A stretch of 18,785 bases of DNA from positions 1-18,785 of the forward strand of contig JACQKJ010000077.1 in assembly GCA_016204595.1 (NCBI GenBank). Direction: 5' to 3'. Positions 1 to 7,448 of this stretch are shown one piece after another. Every line of letters begins with the position of its first letter. The first letter of the stretch is position 1. The notes below the pieces were generated by a model. That model searched no databases, was not told the DNA's origin, and saw only the letters and a program-made list of their open reading frames with translations. The position numbers and the translations under genes were made by a program. This DNA is from Candidatus Komeilibacteria bacterium. Its GTDB lineage: Bacteria > Patescibacteriota > Patescibacteriia > UBA1558 > 2-01-FULL-52-15.

Positions 1-23
1 ATTTATTATTAGCGTGATGATAT

Positions 24-782
24 ATGTTTGAAGATGTACGCAAGGAGGATGAAAAGATCGTATCGGCCGCCGGTAAGAGCACTGTTGATGATATGTTTGC
101 CCCTGTGGATCCTGCTCCCGATGCGAAAAGTGCTGTTCAGAGCGGCAAACTGACACCGGTCGCGAATCCTGCCCAAGGCGGACCAATACTGCCGTCCGCG
201 GACGGCTCTCGTATCGGTCCTCCGGATCCGCTGACGCATTTATCCCAGATCGATTCATGGAGTACCAAAAAATCTCGGCGCGGCGGGGTCATTGCGGTTG
301 TCGTGCTGGTGCTGCTTGCGGGCGCAGGAGCTGCGGCGTATTATTTTTTCGTAATGCCTCCTGCTGCTCAGATTATCGATACGAATACGCAGGCCAACCA
401 GCCTGCGGAAAATACGAATGCGACTGTCAACGACAACAGCACGTCCGTCAATGCAAATACGCAGGTGCCGACAAACGCCATCATTGATTCTGATTTGGAC
501 GGACTAACAGATGTAGAGGAGGGGTCGTTCGGTACTGACCCTGACCTTGTGGATACGGACAGCGACGGGCTGTCGGACAAGGATGAGATCAAAGTATACC
601 AGACAAATCCGCTTCTCAGCGATACCGATAATGACGGACTGCTCGACAAGGACGAGCTCTTCAGCTGGAAGACAGATCCCCTCAATTCGGACACGGACGG
701 CGACACCTATCTTGATGGAGCAGAGGTGCAAAGCGGTTATGATCCGAACAGCACCGGCAAACTGACGCCACCGGCTTTGTAG
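24..782 (+). CDS. Membrane-anchored TSP3 (calcium-type) repeat protein
   Basis: 252 aa, role unknown. Residues 1-87 form a polar N-terminal part, predicted cytoplasmic. Residues 88-110 are one hydrophobic membrane segment (VIAVVVLVLLAGAGAAAYYF). An Asn/Thr-rich linker follows (about 118-152), then four acidic repeats at about 155-242 of the type DxDxDGLxDxxE (DSDLDGLTDVEE, DTDSDGLSDKDE, DTDNDGLLDKDE, DTDGDTYLDGAE). These match thrombospondin type-3 repeats, which bind Ca2+. The inferred topology is N-in/C-out with the repeats outside the cell. There is no recognisable enzymatic domain. The ATG at 24 has no clear Shine-Dalgarno sequence. The next gene encodes a protein of the same general plan, so the two probably act at the cell surface together. 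The architecture is typical of CPR genomes; the exact function cannot be read from the sequence. Confidence 0.85.
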   Translation: MFEDVRKEDEKIVSAAGKSTVDDMFAPVDPAPDAKSAVQSGKLTPVANPAQGGPILPSADGSRIGPPDPLTHLSQIDSWSTKKSRRGGVIAVVVLVLLAGAGAAAYYFFVMPPAAQIIDTNTQANQPAENTNATVNDNSTSVNANTQVPTNAIIDSDLDGLTDVEEGSFGTDPDLVDTDSDGLSDKDEIKVYQTNPLLSDTDNDGLLDKDELFSWKTDPLNSDTDGDTYLDGAEVQSGYDPNSTGKLTPPAL

Positions 783-804
783 ATCCGAGCCGATCTGGTA
801 TACT
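777..804 (+). promoter_or_regulatory. Candidate promoter for the second TSP3 protein gene
   Basis: TATACT at 799-804 in the context GGTATACTAA. A weak -35 (TTGTAG, 777-782) lies 16 bases upstream and overlaps the stop codon of the preceding gene. The ATG at 830 is 25 bases past the -10 box. The same GTATACT -10 recurs upstream of several other genes in the window. Confidence 0.5.
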
Positions 805-829
805 AAGAGAGGTATCAGTACCCTATTCT

Positions 830-2131
830 ATGTTCGAGCAGCAGGACAATCAGCAGCAACCGACACCCCAGGCGCCTCCGGCACCGGGGCAGCCAATGGA
901 AGCTTCGCAGCCCTTAAGTCTTGGCGATATCCATACGATGCCGGAAAAGTTCATGGGCGGGTCACCGTCGTCGCGCGTTGTTGTGGCGGGCGGAGGTTCC
1001 GGCAAGAGGACATTCGTGATAATCGCGATCGTCTTTGTTGTGCTTCTGGGTATAACCGCCGCGGCGTACTTCTATCTGCAATCACCGAACAATCTTTTGA
1101 CAGGTTCACCAGCGCCCTCGACGAATCAGGTGCCTTCGGCGCAGAACACCAACGCGACCCCGGCACCAGCAACCAATGAATCAAATGCCAATGAATCGGC
1201 CGTAAGCAGCCCGGATGCGCTCGCACGTGATGCGCAGCGCGTTATCGATATTACCAAGATAGCGAAGGCTCTTGACGAGTACTACAAGCAATTCAATGCA
1301 TACCCCCAGTTCTTATCGGTGATCCCTGCGGGCCTTTTGGCTGAGGTACCAACCGATCCGAAGACACAGACGGCATATACCTACACCCCGAAGAACGACC
1401 GGCAAACATATGGGATCATTTTTGAAGTGGAGGAACGGCTTACTTTCGGCACACCTGATGAGGCGGTTACCAAGGGAGCGTGGGAGTTCTCGCCTGCCGA
1501 CTACCAGCAATTACTCGGTAACACCAATACCAATACATCTTCCACGACACCTCCCCCGACAACGCCGGAAAACCTGTCAGTTGATGCCGATGGTGATGGA
1601 CTCACCGCTGCGGAAGAAAAATTATTCGGCACCGCTCCTGATTCCGTTGACACCGATTCCGACGGGTTCAGGGATACGGTGGAGATATCTAACTTTTACA
1701 GCCCGCTTACTTCCGGCTCGACAACACTCGAAGCAGCGGGTTTAATGCAACGGTACTCGTCAGCCCCTCTTAATTTCAGCATCTATTACCCGTCCGCATG
1801 GGTGGTGAACGTTTCCCCGCAAGATACAAATGAAACACTGGTGACTTCAGACACCGGAGAAAATTTCAATATCACCAGTTTTGACAACCCCAACAGCCTT
1901 ACCTCATGGGAATGGTATTCACAGAACGTAAGCTATGACTTCAATAAAGAAAACGTGGATATTATTTCCGTGGCAGGGAAGGAAGCAGTACGCACACTCG
2001 ATGGACTGAGCGTCTACGTGTCTGAAGGAGCCCGCGTCTTTAGCATACAGTACACGCTTAATGCTGCGGGGACAATACAGTACCCCAATGTATTCAGCTT
2101 GCTGCTGAGCAAATTTAGTTTTTCCCAGTAG
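830..2131 (+). CDS. Membrane-anchored protein with pilin-like helix, TSP3 segment and C-terminal domain
   Basis: 433 aa. Pro/Gln-rich N-terminus with a DIHTMPEKF motif (33-41), one membrane segment at about 61-83, then a Ser/Asn/Thr/Pro linker to about 128. Residues about 130-200 (LARDAQRVIDITKIAKALDEYY, then NAYP) look like the helix and following turn of type II/IV pseudopilins, which commonly read RDAxRxxDIxxIxxALexYyxxxgxYP. There is no prepilin peptidase site at the N-terminus, so this is a pilin-like domain on an ordinary anchor. TSP3-like repeats at 251-292 (DADGDGLTAAEE, DTDSDGFRDTVE). Residues about 305-433 form a separate domain starting near LNFSIYYPSAW, reminiscent of PsbP-like folds (weak). 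Role unknown; probably a surface protein. Confidence 0.82.
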   Translation: MFEQQDNQQQPTPQAPPAPGQPMEASQPLSLGDIHTMPEKFMGGSPSSRVVVAGGGSGKRTFVIIAIVFVVLLGITAAAYFYLQSPNNLLTGSPAPSTNQVPSAQNTNATPAPATNESNANESAVSSPDALARDAQRVIDITKIAKALDEYYKQFNAYPQFLSVIPAGLLAEVPTDPKTQTAYTYTPKNDRQTYGIIFEVEERLTFGTPDEAVTKGAWEFSPADYQQLLGNTNTNTSSTTPPPTTPENLSVDADGDGLTAAEEKLFGTAPDSVDTDSDGFRDTVEISNFYSPLTSGSTTLEAAGLMQRYSSAPLNFSIYYPSAWVVNVSPQDTNETLVTSDTGENFNITSFDNPNSLTSWEWYSQNVSYDFNKENVDIISVAGKEAVRTLDGLSVYVSEGARVFSIQYTLNAAGTIQYPNVFSLLLSKFSFSQ

Positions 2132-2134
2132 GAC

Positions 2135-2611
2135 ATGCGCTATATTCTCGCGCAAGATCCCGCGCGGATGCGCGGGAGATGGCTCAACGGATTTGCTGCA
2201 CGGATAGGACGCAGTTATGGACTGTCCGGCAGTATTTCTGTAGCTTTCGTTTCTCCCGCAGAGATGACGCGCCTCAACGCAGCGTATCGGGGCATAGCAA
2301 AGCCAACGGACGTGCTTTCATTTTCTTTTTTGCGCGATGTCGGCTCACCGCGTAGTACAGCCGCTGCAAAACGAAGCACATCTTCCGAGCATACGGAAAC
2401 CGCAGGTGAAATTATTTTTTGTTTGCCCGTGGTGCGGAGGAAAGCTCGCGAGCGGCGAGGGACGCTTCGTGATGAACTGCGCTTTCTTTTGACGCACGCC
2501 ACGCTGCATATTCTTGGCTATGACCACGCCCGCGACCGGGACGCACGGGCTATGGAAAAACTTGAACGACGCCTGCTCGCGCGCGGCAGCGACCGGTTGG
2601 CAAAGCCCTGA
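2135..2611 (+). CDS. ybeY: Endoribonuclease YbeY (16S rRNA maturation factor)
   Basis: 158 aa, within the usual 150-170 aa range. YbeY is a metal-dependent single-strand endoribonuclease acting in 16S rRNA 3' end processing and ribosome quality control. The zinc-binding signature H-x3-H-x5-H is present as HATLHILGYDH (H121, H125, H131). The upstream family motifs TDVLSFSF (58-65) and GEIIF (91-95) are also present. About 20 extra Ser/Thr/Arg-rich residues (68-88) lie between these two motifs. The ATG is 3 bases after the stop of the preceding gene, so it is probably co-transcribed with it. Codon use is richer in Arg and GC than its neighbours. The stop is TGA, which supports the standard code. 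Confidence 0.93.
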   Translation: MRYILAQDPARMRGRWLNGFAARIGRSYGLSGSISVAFVSPAEMTRLNAAYRGIAKPTDVLSFSFLRDVGSPRSTAAAKRSTSSEHTETAGEIIFCLPVVRRKARERRGTLRDELRFLLTHATLHILGYDHARDRDARAMEKLERRLLARGSDRLAKP

Positions 2612-2625
2612 AATTTCAGTATACT
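2597..2625 (+). promoter_or_regulatory. Candidate promoter of the ftsA leader
   Basis: TTGGCA at 2597-2602, a 17-base spacer, and TATACT at 2620-2625 (context AGTATACTTA). It overlaps the end of ybeY and lies 213 bases before the ftsA ATG, so an ftsA message from here would carry a leader of about 205 bases containing the repeats annotated at 2720-2815. Confidence 0.6.
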
Positions 2626-2637
2626 TAGGTAGTTTCC

Positions 2638-2766
2638 GCCTCCGTCGTGAGGCCGCGCGCGATAGCTGCGGCACTATGAAAGAGGCGGTCCCGTCGAAGC
2701 TTTCCTGTCACCCGACCTGTCCTCCGAAGTTTTAACGAAGGAGGAAGCTTCAGCGAAGGATGAAGC
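2638..2766 (+). repeat. Dispersed palindromic repeat cluster in the ftsA leader
   Basis: Three hairpins in a row. GCCTC (2638-2642) pairs with GAGGC (2649-2653). TCCTCC (2720-2725) pairs with GGAGGA (2740-2745) around a GAAG...CGAA core. GCTTCA (2747-2752) pairs with TGAAGC (2761-2766). The second has the same CCGAAG-N-CGAAGG core as the hairpin inside the 5' end of comEC (8570-8599), so it looks like one family of interspersed palindromes. No gene is visible in 2612-2838. Confidence 0.6.
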
Positions 2767-2796
2767 GCAGACGGGGGCTTCATAATCGGTACCTAA

Positions 2797-2815
2797 CGCG
2801 TTTTTAAAAAACGCG
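2797..2815. promoter_or_regulatory. Near-perfect inverted repeat just upstream of ftsA
   Basis: CGCGTTTTT (2797-2805), one base, then AAAAACGCG (2807-2815). The 9-base arms are perfect and the centre is 33 bases before the ftsA ATG. It could be an operator or simply a palindrome; with a one-base loop it is unlikely to act mainly as an RNA hairpin. Confidence 0.4.
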
Positions 2816-2838
2816 ACAAAAGGGTTACGTAAGAGTTC

Positions 2839-4077
2839 ATGAAACATATCGAAACAATTGCAGGTATTGATATCGGCTCGAGCGCCGTTCGCGTTGTGGT
2901 AGGGCATCATCAGGACAACGGCCAGATGCAGCTTATTGGCGTCGGCGATACTCCATCGCGCGGCGTGGCCAAAGGAAGTATTGCTGATCTGGAGGAAGTC
3001 GTATCAAGCGTGTCTGAAGCTCTTGAAAAAGCAGAGCGGATGGTCGGCTCGCAGTTGTCACGCGCCGTAGTCGCAGTGAATGGCATCCAGAGCAAAGTTG
3101 TGCAAAGCCAAGGTGTCGTAGCCGTGTCGAAGCCGAACGGCGAGGTGCAACAGTCTGACATTGATCGCGCGATCGAACAATCGCAAGCAGTCGCATCTGC
3201 TCCAAATTTTGAAATCTTGCACGTCTTGCCGAAATATTTCAACCTTGATAACCAGACGAATCTCAAAGATCCTCTCGGCATGACCGGCATTAAACTCGAG
3301 GCGCACACGCAGATCATTTTTGCCCAGAGCGCGCAGGTGAAATTTTTGAATAAGTGCGTGTATCGAACGCAATTGGAAGTAGACGGTCTTGTTTTCGGTC
3401 CGCTCGCGAGCGCACAGGCGGTGCTTACCAAGCGTCAGAAGGATTTGGGTGTGGCAGTCGTGAATATGGGAGCATCGACGACTTCGGTCGCGGTATTCGA
3501 AGAGGGTGAATTGCTGCACGCTGCCGTGCTCCCGATCGGCTCTGATCATATCACGGCTGATGTCGCCATCGGTCTTCGTATCGCGTTGGATATCGCCGAA
3601 CTCGTGAAGATCGAGCAGGGCCATGCAAGCGCCACAACAGTGTCCAAGCGCGATGAAGTTGATATTTCCAAATATGCAGCAAGCGATATGCCGCGTTTGC
3701 TTATTTCCCGAAAGCATATTGCGGAGATCATTGAAGCGCGTCTTGAGGAACTATTTCGGATGGTGCAAGGGGAATTGCGCGCCTGCGACCGCGAGAAGAA
3801 ATTACCGGCAGGCGTCATACTCACCGGCGGCGGGTCCAAGCTTTCCGGACTTGTTGACTTCGCGAAAAATACGATCGAGCTGCCGGTTTTTTTGGGATCG
3901 TCTGAAGCGGTGATGACGCCGATAGATAAGATCAAGGATGCGCAGTATACGACGGCGCTTGGCCTGCTGTATTTCGCCGAAGAGGGTGAATCGGGAACAT
4001 TTGGGAAGCCGATGCGTCTGATATCTCGTTTTTTAACCCCCTTCGTGTCACGAATACCGGGGATGCGAAGAGGCTGA
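2839..4077 (+). CDS. ftsA: Cell division protein FtsA
   Basis: 412 aa, normal for FtsA. This actin-like ATPase tethers FtsZ to the membrane and recruits the divisome. The phosphate-1 motif GIDIGSSAVRVVVG is at 9-22, the phosphate-2 region VVNMGASTTSVAVF at 207-220, and the adenosine motif GVILTGGGSKLSGL at 325-338. The SHS2/1C domain lies between the first two. The last 24 residues (FGKPMRLISRFLTPFVSRIPG onward) form the amphipathic membrane-targeting helix typical of FtsA. The ATG at 2839 is preceded by GTAAGAG, only a weak Shine-Dalgarno. It is followed by ftsZ, the usual order, but a terminator-like hairpin and a -10 box lie between them. Confidence 0.96.
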   Translation: MKHIETIAGIDIGSSAVRVVVGHHQDNGQMQLIGVGDTPSRGVAKGSIADLEEVVSSVSEALEKAERMVGSQLSRAVVAVNGIQSKVVQSQGVVAVSKPNGEVQQSDIDRAIEQSQAVASAPNFEILHVLPKYFNLDNQTNLKDPLGMTGIKLEAHTQIIFAQSAQVKFLNKCVYRTQLEVDGLVFGPLASAQAVLTKRQKDLGVAVVNMGASTTSVAVFEEGELLHAAVLPIGSDHITADVAIGLRIALDIAELVKIEQGHASATTVSKRDEVDISKYAASDMPRLLISRKHIAEIIEARLEELFRMVQGELRACDREKKLPAGVILTGGGSKLSGLVDFAKNTIELPVFLGSSEAVMTPIDKIKDAQYTTALGLLYFAEEGESGTFGKPMRLISRFLTPFVSRIPGMRRG

Positions 4078-4104
4078 ACAACTGTTCACAATTTGTGGTC
4101 AGAA

Positions 4105-4130
4105 CGCGCTTGGCGCGCTCTTTTATTTTA
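4105..4130 (+). terminator. Terminator-like hairpin after ftsA
   Basis: CGCGC (4105-4109), loop TTG, GCGCG (4113-4117), then a T-rich tail (CTCTTTTATTTTATT). The stem is short but GC-only. It would reduce read-through from ftsA into ftsZ. Confidence 0.5.
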
Positions 4131-4143
4131 TTCCCTGACCGTG

Positions 4144-4149
4144 TATACT
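4144..4149 (+). promoter_or_regulatory. -10 box upstream of ftsZ
   Basis: TATACT in the context TGTATACTAA, 26 bases before the ftsZ ATG, the same spacing as before the gene at 830. No convincing -35 is visible; the sequence 17 bases upstream is a T-rich run. With the preceding hairpin, it suggests that ftsZ is transcribed separately. Confidence 0.45.
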
Positions 4150-4175
4150 AATGACCAGTTACGAGCATCATCATT

Positions 4176-5330
4176 ATGGCCAGACGAAGCACATTCGAGG
4201 TAAAACCGGCAATAGAGAGTATCGCCAAAATAAAGGTTATTGGCGTTGGCGGTTCAGGCAGCGCTGCCATGAATCGCATGCTTTCAGAAAAGATCAGGAG
4301 CATTGAATTCATAGCCGTCAACACGGACGCGCAGGCCCTTCAGCAGTCTGTAGCCGATGTTAAGGTCCAGATAGGCAGGGAAACGACCAGGGGCTTAGGC
4401 GCGGGCATGGATGCGGATCTGGGTATGCGGTCGGCCGAGGAGAGCGAGGACGAGATCAGGGAACATATCTCCGAAGCCGATATGGTGTTCATTACGTGCG
4501 GTCTTGGGGGTGGCACCGGAACCGGCGCTGCTCCGGTCATCGCAGATATCGCCCGCGAAAGCGGAGCGCTGACGGTTGCTGTCGTGACCCGTCCGTTCAA
4601 ATTCGAGGGCATGCAGCGGCGGCGCATAGCCGATGAGGGCTTAAACAAATTGATCGATAAAGTCGATACGATTATTACGATTCCGAATGACCGGCTCTTG
4701 CAGGTCATCGACAAAAAAACAACTCTCATCGACGCGTTCAAAGTTGTCGATGAGGTTTTGCGCCAGGGCGTTATCGGCATCTCAGAACTCATCACCATCC
4801 CCGGTATGGTCAATGTTGACTTTGCCGACGTGAAAGCGATCATGGCCGACGCCGGTTCCGCGCTTATGGGCATCGGCATTGCAAGCGGCGAGAATCGAGC
4901 GGCAATGGCAGCGCGCGCCGCAGTGGAAAGCCCGCTGCTTGAGGTTTCCATTGATGGAGCCCGAGGCGTCCTCTTTGTGGTCACCGCAGGGAAAGGTCTG
5001 ACGATGCATGAAGTCAATGAAGCGGCCGAGGTTATCACGGCGTCGAGCGATCCTGATGCCAAGATCATTTTTGGTACCGTCATCGATGACGCCATGGACG
5101 ATGAACTGAAAGTAACGGTGATCGCGACCGGATTCCGGAATTTTCAGGATAAGGCAGAGAAGGCGGCTGAATCAAAGCGCGAGACGGTGAGAGCCCAACC
5201 TTTTGCGGCACCGGATCAAAAGACGGAACGCAATGTGTTTATCAAACCGAAAGAAACTCCCCTGGCTGAGACTGAGGAGGAAGACGAACTTGATATCCCG
5301 GCGTTCATCCGCAACCGAATGAAGAAGTAG
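4176..5330 (+). CDS. ftsZ: Cell division protein FtsZ
   Basis: 384 aa, a normal length. This tubulin-like GTPase forms the division ring. The N-terminal glycine-rich VIGVGGSGSAAMNRM (21-35) and the tubulin signature GGGTGTGAAP (111-120) bind GTP. The T7 catalytic loop NVDFADVK is at 213-220. A charged, variable linker runs from about 325 to 370, and the conserved C-terminal peptide ELDIPAFIRNRMKK (371-384) is the FtsA-binding tail. The ATG at 4176 has no Shine-Dalgarno sequence and follows its own -10 box. The gene sits directly downstream of ftsA. Confidence 0.98.
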   Translation: MARRSTFEVKPAIESIAKIKVIGVGGSGSAAMNRMLSEKIRSIEFIAVNTDAQALQQSVADVKVQIGRETTRGLGAGMDADLGMRSAEESEDEIREHISEADMVFITCGLGGGTGTGAAPVIADIARESGALTVAVVTRPFKFEGMQRRRIADEGLNKLIDKVDTIITIPNDRLLQVIDKKTTLIDAFKVVDEVLRQGVIGISELITIPGMVNVDFADVKAIMADAGSALMGIGIASGENRAAMAARAAVESPLLEVSIDGARGVLFVVTAGKGLTMHEVNEAAEVITASSDPDAKIIFGTVIDDAMDDELKVTVIATGFRNFQDKAEKAAESKRETVRAQPFAAPDQKTERNVFIKPKETPLAETEEEDELDIPAFIRNRMKK

Positions 5331-5488
5331 CGTTAACCGTTAATTTTTGACGATGTCGCCCGGCCTTCGGCCCCGAGGGGTTCAGGCCCGAGCGGGAGGG
5401 CGACCGCCCTTTGGGGTGGGGCGTTGACGATTAACGAAGGCAGCGGCAGAGAGGCTTAAGAGTCAACGGTTACTAGTTACTAGCCATA
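5331..5488. repeat. Gap with palindromic element and heptamer-period repeats
   Basis: No gene is seen. The left edge has CGTTAAC CGTTAAT (5332-5345), and the right side has CGTTGAC GATTAAC (5422-5435) and GTTACTA GTTACTA (5469-5482), all with a 7-base period. Between them (about 5355-5421) is a GC-rich, self-complementary block. Within it, 5381-5409 matches 8683-8711 at 25 of 29 bases, so this is a dispersed repeat. A promoter for nrdR is not obvious. Confidence 0.6.
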
Positions 5489-5968
5489 ATGTATTGCCCC
5501 GTTTGTTCTCATCGAGATACCAAGGTTGTTGATTCACGACTGACCGCCGATCATGCCGGCATCCGTCGCCGTCGGCAATGCGAAAAATGCAAGTTTCGAT
5601 TTTCCACGATTGAGCAGATCGAAATTCTCGACTTGACGGTCGTCAAGCGTGACGGGAACAAGCAGCCATACGACCGCAACAAGATTATCCAGGGGCTCCG
5701 TAAGGCTCTTGAAAAACGCTCCTATACTGAGGAGAGTTTTGAGAATCTTATTGCGCGCATCGAACGCGAGATCCACCGGGCGCGTAAACAGGAGATGACC
5801 AGCAAGCAAATCGGCGAGATCATCATAAAAAAACTCGAATCGTTCGATCAGGTCGGGTATATCCGGTATGCGTCCGTGTACCGCGATTTCAGGGATGTGG
5901 TAAGCTTCCAAAAAGAGCTGAAATACATAATGAAACGCCGTTCAAAGCGGACTGCCCACAAAAAATAG
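5489..5968 (+). CDS. nrdR: Transcriptional repressor NrdR
   Basis: 159 aa, typical. NrdR is an ATP/dATP-sensing repressor of ribonucleotide reductase genes. The N-terminal zinc ribbon has its four cysteines as CPVC (3-6) and CEKC (31-34), with the family string VVDSRLTADHAGIRRRRQC between them and RFSTIE just after. An ATP-cone domain follows (about 49-139; VVKRDGNKQPYDRNKI, then GYIRYASVYRDF). The tail is basic. No ribonucleotide reductase gene or clear paired NrdR box is visible in the window, so its targets lie elsewhere. The start has no Shine-Dalgarno sequence, but the MYCPVC beginning fits the family exactly. Confidence 0.97.
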   Translation: MYCPVCSHRDTKVVDSRLTADHAGIRRRRQCEKCKFRFSTIEQIEILDLTVVKRDGNKQPYDRNKIIQGLRKALEKRSYTEESFENLIARIEREIHRARKQEMTSKQIGEIIIKKLESFDQVGYIRYASVYRDFRDVVSFQKELKYIMKRRSKRTAHKK

Positions 5969-5977
5969 TAACGGTAT

Positions 5978-6238
5978 ATGGCTGCAGAGATCGAAGAGCT
6001 CAAGAAAACGATAGACGAGATGCGCAGCGAAGTGCATCTACTGACTGCCGAGGTTCAGAAGATCCGTCGCCATCAGTTCTGGGCGAGCGTGTCCGGCTAC
6101 GTGAAACTGCTGATCGTGCTCATCCCCCTCATAGTGAGTGTCTGGTTATTCCAGCCGCAACTTCGTCAGTTGTACAAGACCTGGCAAGAAGTAAGCGTGG
6201 GCCTAGAATCACTGCAAGGGCTTCAGCCGCAGCGGTGA
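5978..6238 (+). CDS. Small coiled-coil membrane protein, unknown function
   Basis: 86 aa. Residues 1-30 are a charged heptad-patterned helix (IEELKKTIDEMRSEVHLLTAEV), predicted coiled coil. Residues about 39-61 are one hydrophobic segment (VKLLIVLIPLIVSVWLF), and a short polar tail follows. It begins 9 bases after nrdR and probably shares its transcript. No catalytic motif is present and I do not recognise a family. The frame is intact, and the clean coiled coil plus membrane pattern argues that it is a real gene. No Shine-Dalgarno sequence is visible. Confidence 0.7.
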   Translation: MAAEIEELKKTIDEMRSEVHLLTAEVQKIRRHQFWASVSGYVKLLIVLIPLIVSVWLFQPQLRQLYKTWQEVSVGLESLQGLQPQR

Positions 6239-6251
6239 GGAAAGAGCAGGT

Positions 6252-6274
6252 AGCGTCGGGGGACCGTCGCTTTT
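6252..6274 (+). terminator. Weak terminator-like hairpin before prfB
   Basis: AGCGTCGG (6252-6259) pairs with CCGTCGCT (6264-6271) with one mismatch and is followed by only four Ts. It may be a weak terminator of the nrdR unit or a leader hairpin. Confidence 0.3.
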
Positions 6275-6293
6275 CGTATATACATAGGAACCT

Positions 6294-7403
6294 ATGGATG
6301 AAATTATCAAGGCATTACGAACGCTGCGGGAACGGATCGCTTTGTTTATTGCGTCGGTGCACATCCCCGCAAAGGAGATCCGACTCAAAGAACTGTCCGC
6401 TGAATTGACCGACTCCGATATCTGGAAGGACGGCAACAAAGCGCAGCGCATCGCGCGCGAAGCGTCCACGCTCGAAAAGACGATCTCGGCATGGCGCTCG
6501 CTCGAAAAACGAACCAGCGATCTGCTTTCGTTCGCCGCTGACGACAAAACGGATCACTCCATCAATTTTCGCGAAGATATAGCAGGCGAGCTGACGAAAC
6601 TCGAACACGAACTTTCCGCCCGTGAGCTCGAAGTGCTCTTGCAAGGAATGTATGATGAAGCACCGGCAATCGTCACCATCTATAGCGGAGCCGGAGGGGT
6701 CGACGCGCAAGACTGGGCAGAAATGCTCTCCCGCATGTATCTGCGGTTCGCGAGCGAGTCCGGATGGTCAACCCGTATCTTGCAGCGCACAGTCGGCCAA
6801 GAGGCAGGTATCAAGAATAGCACCATACGATTTGAGGGGCCGTATGCATACGGATATCTCAGGGCTGAGTCGGGAGTGCACCGGCTTGTGCGCATCTCTC
6901 CGTATGACGCCGATCAGGCCCGGCATACTTCGTTCGCGATGGTTGAAGTGCTGCCCGAACTCGATGAGCCGACGACGATCACCGTTGATAAGGATGATGT
7001 CCGCGTCGATGTATTCCGTTCATCAGGGCACGGAGGGCAATCGGTCAATACGACCGATTCGGCGGTACGGCTCACGCATATTCCGACCGGTATCACCGTA
7101 AGCTGCCAGAACGAGCGTTCTCAAATGCAGAATAAAGAGCAGGCATGGAAAATGCTCATGGGAAAACTTGAGCGGTATTACCAGGCGCAACGGGAAGAAG
7201 AGCGCCAGCTGCTTCGGGGCGAGCTTACCGAAAACGCGTGGGGGAGCCAGATACGGTCATACGTGCTGCACCCCTATAAAATGGTCAAGGATCATCGGAC
7301 CAAGTTCGAAAGCAAAGACCCTGATGCCGTTCTGAACGGCGCGGTCATGCCCTTCATCGAGGCTGAGCTCAGGCGCCAAGCATCGGCACAGAATGCATCG
7401 TAA
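6294..7403 (+). CDS. prfB: Peptide chain release factor 2 (RF2)
   Basis: 369 aa, close to E. coli RF2 (365). It terminates translation at UGA and UAA. The catalytic GGQ is at 247-249 in SSGHGGQSVNTTDSAVRL. The stop-recognition tripeptide, normally SPF in RF2, reads SPY here (202-204, HRLVRISPYDADQARHTSF); the surrounding block is clearly RF2 and not the PxT of RF1. The coiled-coil N-terminal domain spans about 1-110. No internal UGA or programmed frameshift is needed: the frame is open from the ATG. An AGGA lies about 5 bases before the ATG, a reasonable Shine-Dalgarno. RF2 being present agrees with UGA acting as a stop in this genome. Confidence 0.96.
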   Translation: MDEIIKALRTLRERIALFIASVHIPAKEIRLKELSAELTDSDIWKDGNKAQRIAREASTLEKTISAWRSLEKRTSDLLSFAADDKTDHSINFREDIAGELTKLEHELSARELEVLLQGMYDEAPAIVTIYSGAGGVDAQDWAEMLSRMYLRFASESGWSTRILQRTVGQEAGIKNSTIRFEGPYAYGYLRAESGVHRLVRISPYDADQARHTSFAMVEVLPELDEPTTITVDKDDVRVDVFRSSGHGGQSVNTTDSAVRLTHIPTGITVSCQNERSQMQNKEQAWKMLMGKLERYYQAQREEERQLLRGELTENAWGSQIRSYVLHPYKMVKDHRTKFESKDPDAVLNGAVMPFIEAELRRQASAQNAS

Positions 7404-7427
7404 GTGGAGTGCTTTTCATCTTTCAGG

Positions 7428-7433
7428 TATACT
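7428..7433 (+). promoter_or_regulatory. -10 box of the gene at 7449
   Basis: TATACT in the context GGTATACTTA, ending 15 bases before the ATG at 7449. Transcription would begin about 8 bases before the start codon, so the message would be nearly leaderless. The -35 region is weak. It supports the start at 7449 over the in-frame GTG at 7404, which lies upstream of the box. Confidence 0.5.
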
Positions 7434-7448
7434 TACCACAGAACACGT

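Noticed and set aside
4340..5095. 251-codon open frame on the minus strand across ftsZ
   Set aside because: Exact antisense of a well-conserved gene; Ser/Met/Ala-rich composition is a reflection of ftsZ codons, with no start signal or known motif.
6294..7403. Programmed +1 frameshift in prfB or UGA recoding
   Set aside because: The frame is open from the ATG with no internal UGA, and TGA ends ybeY and comEC normally.
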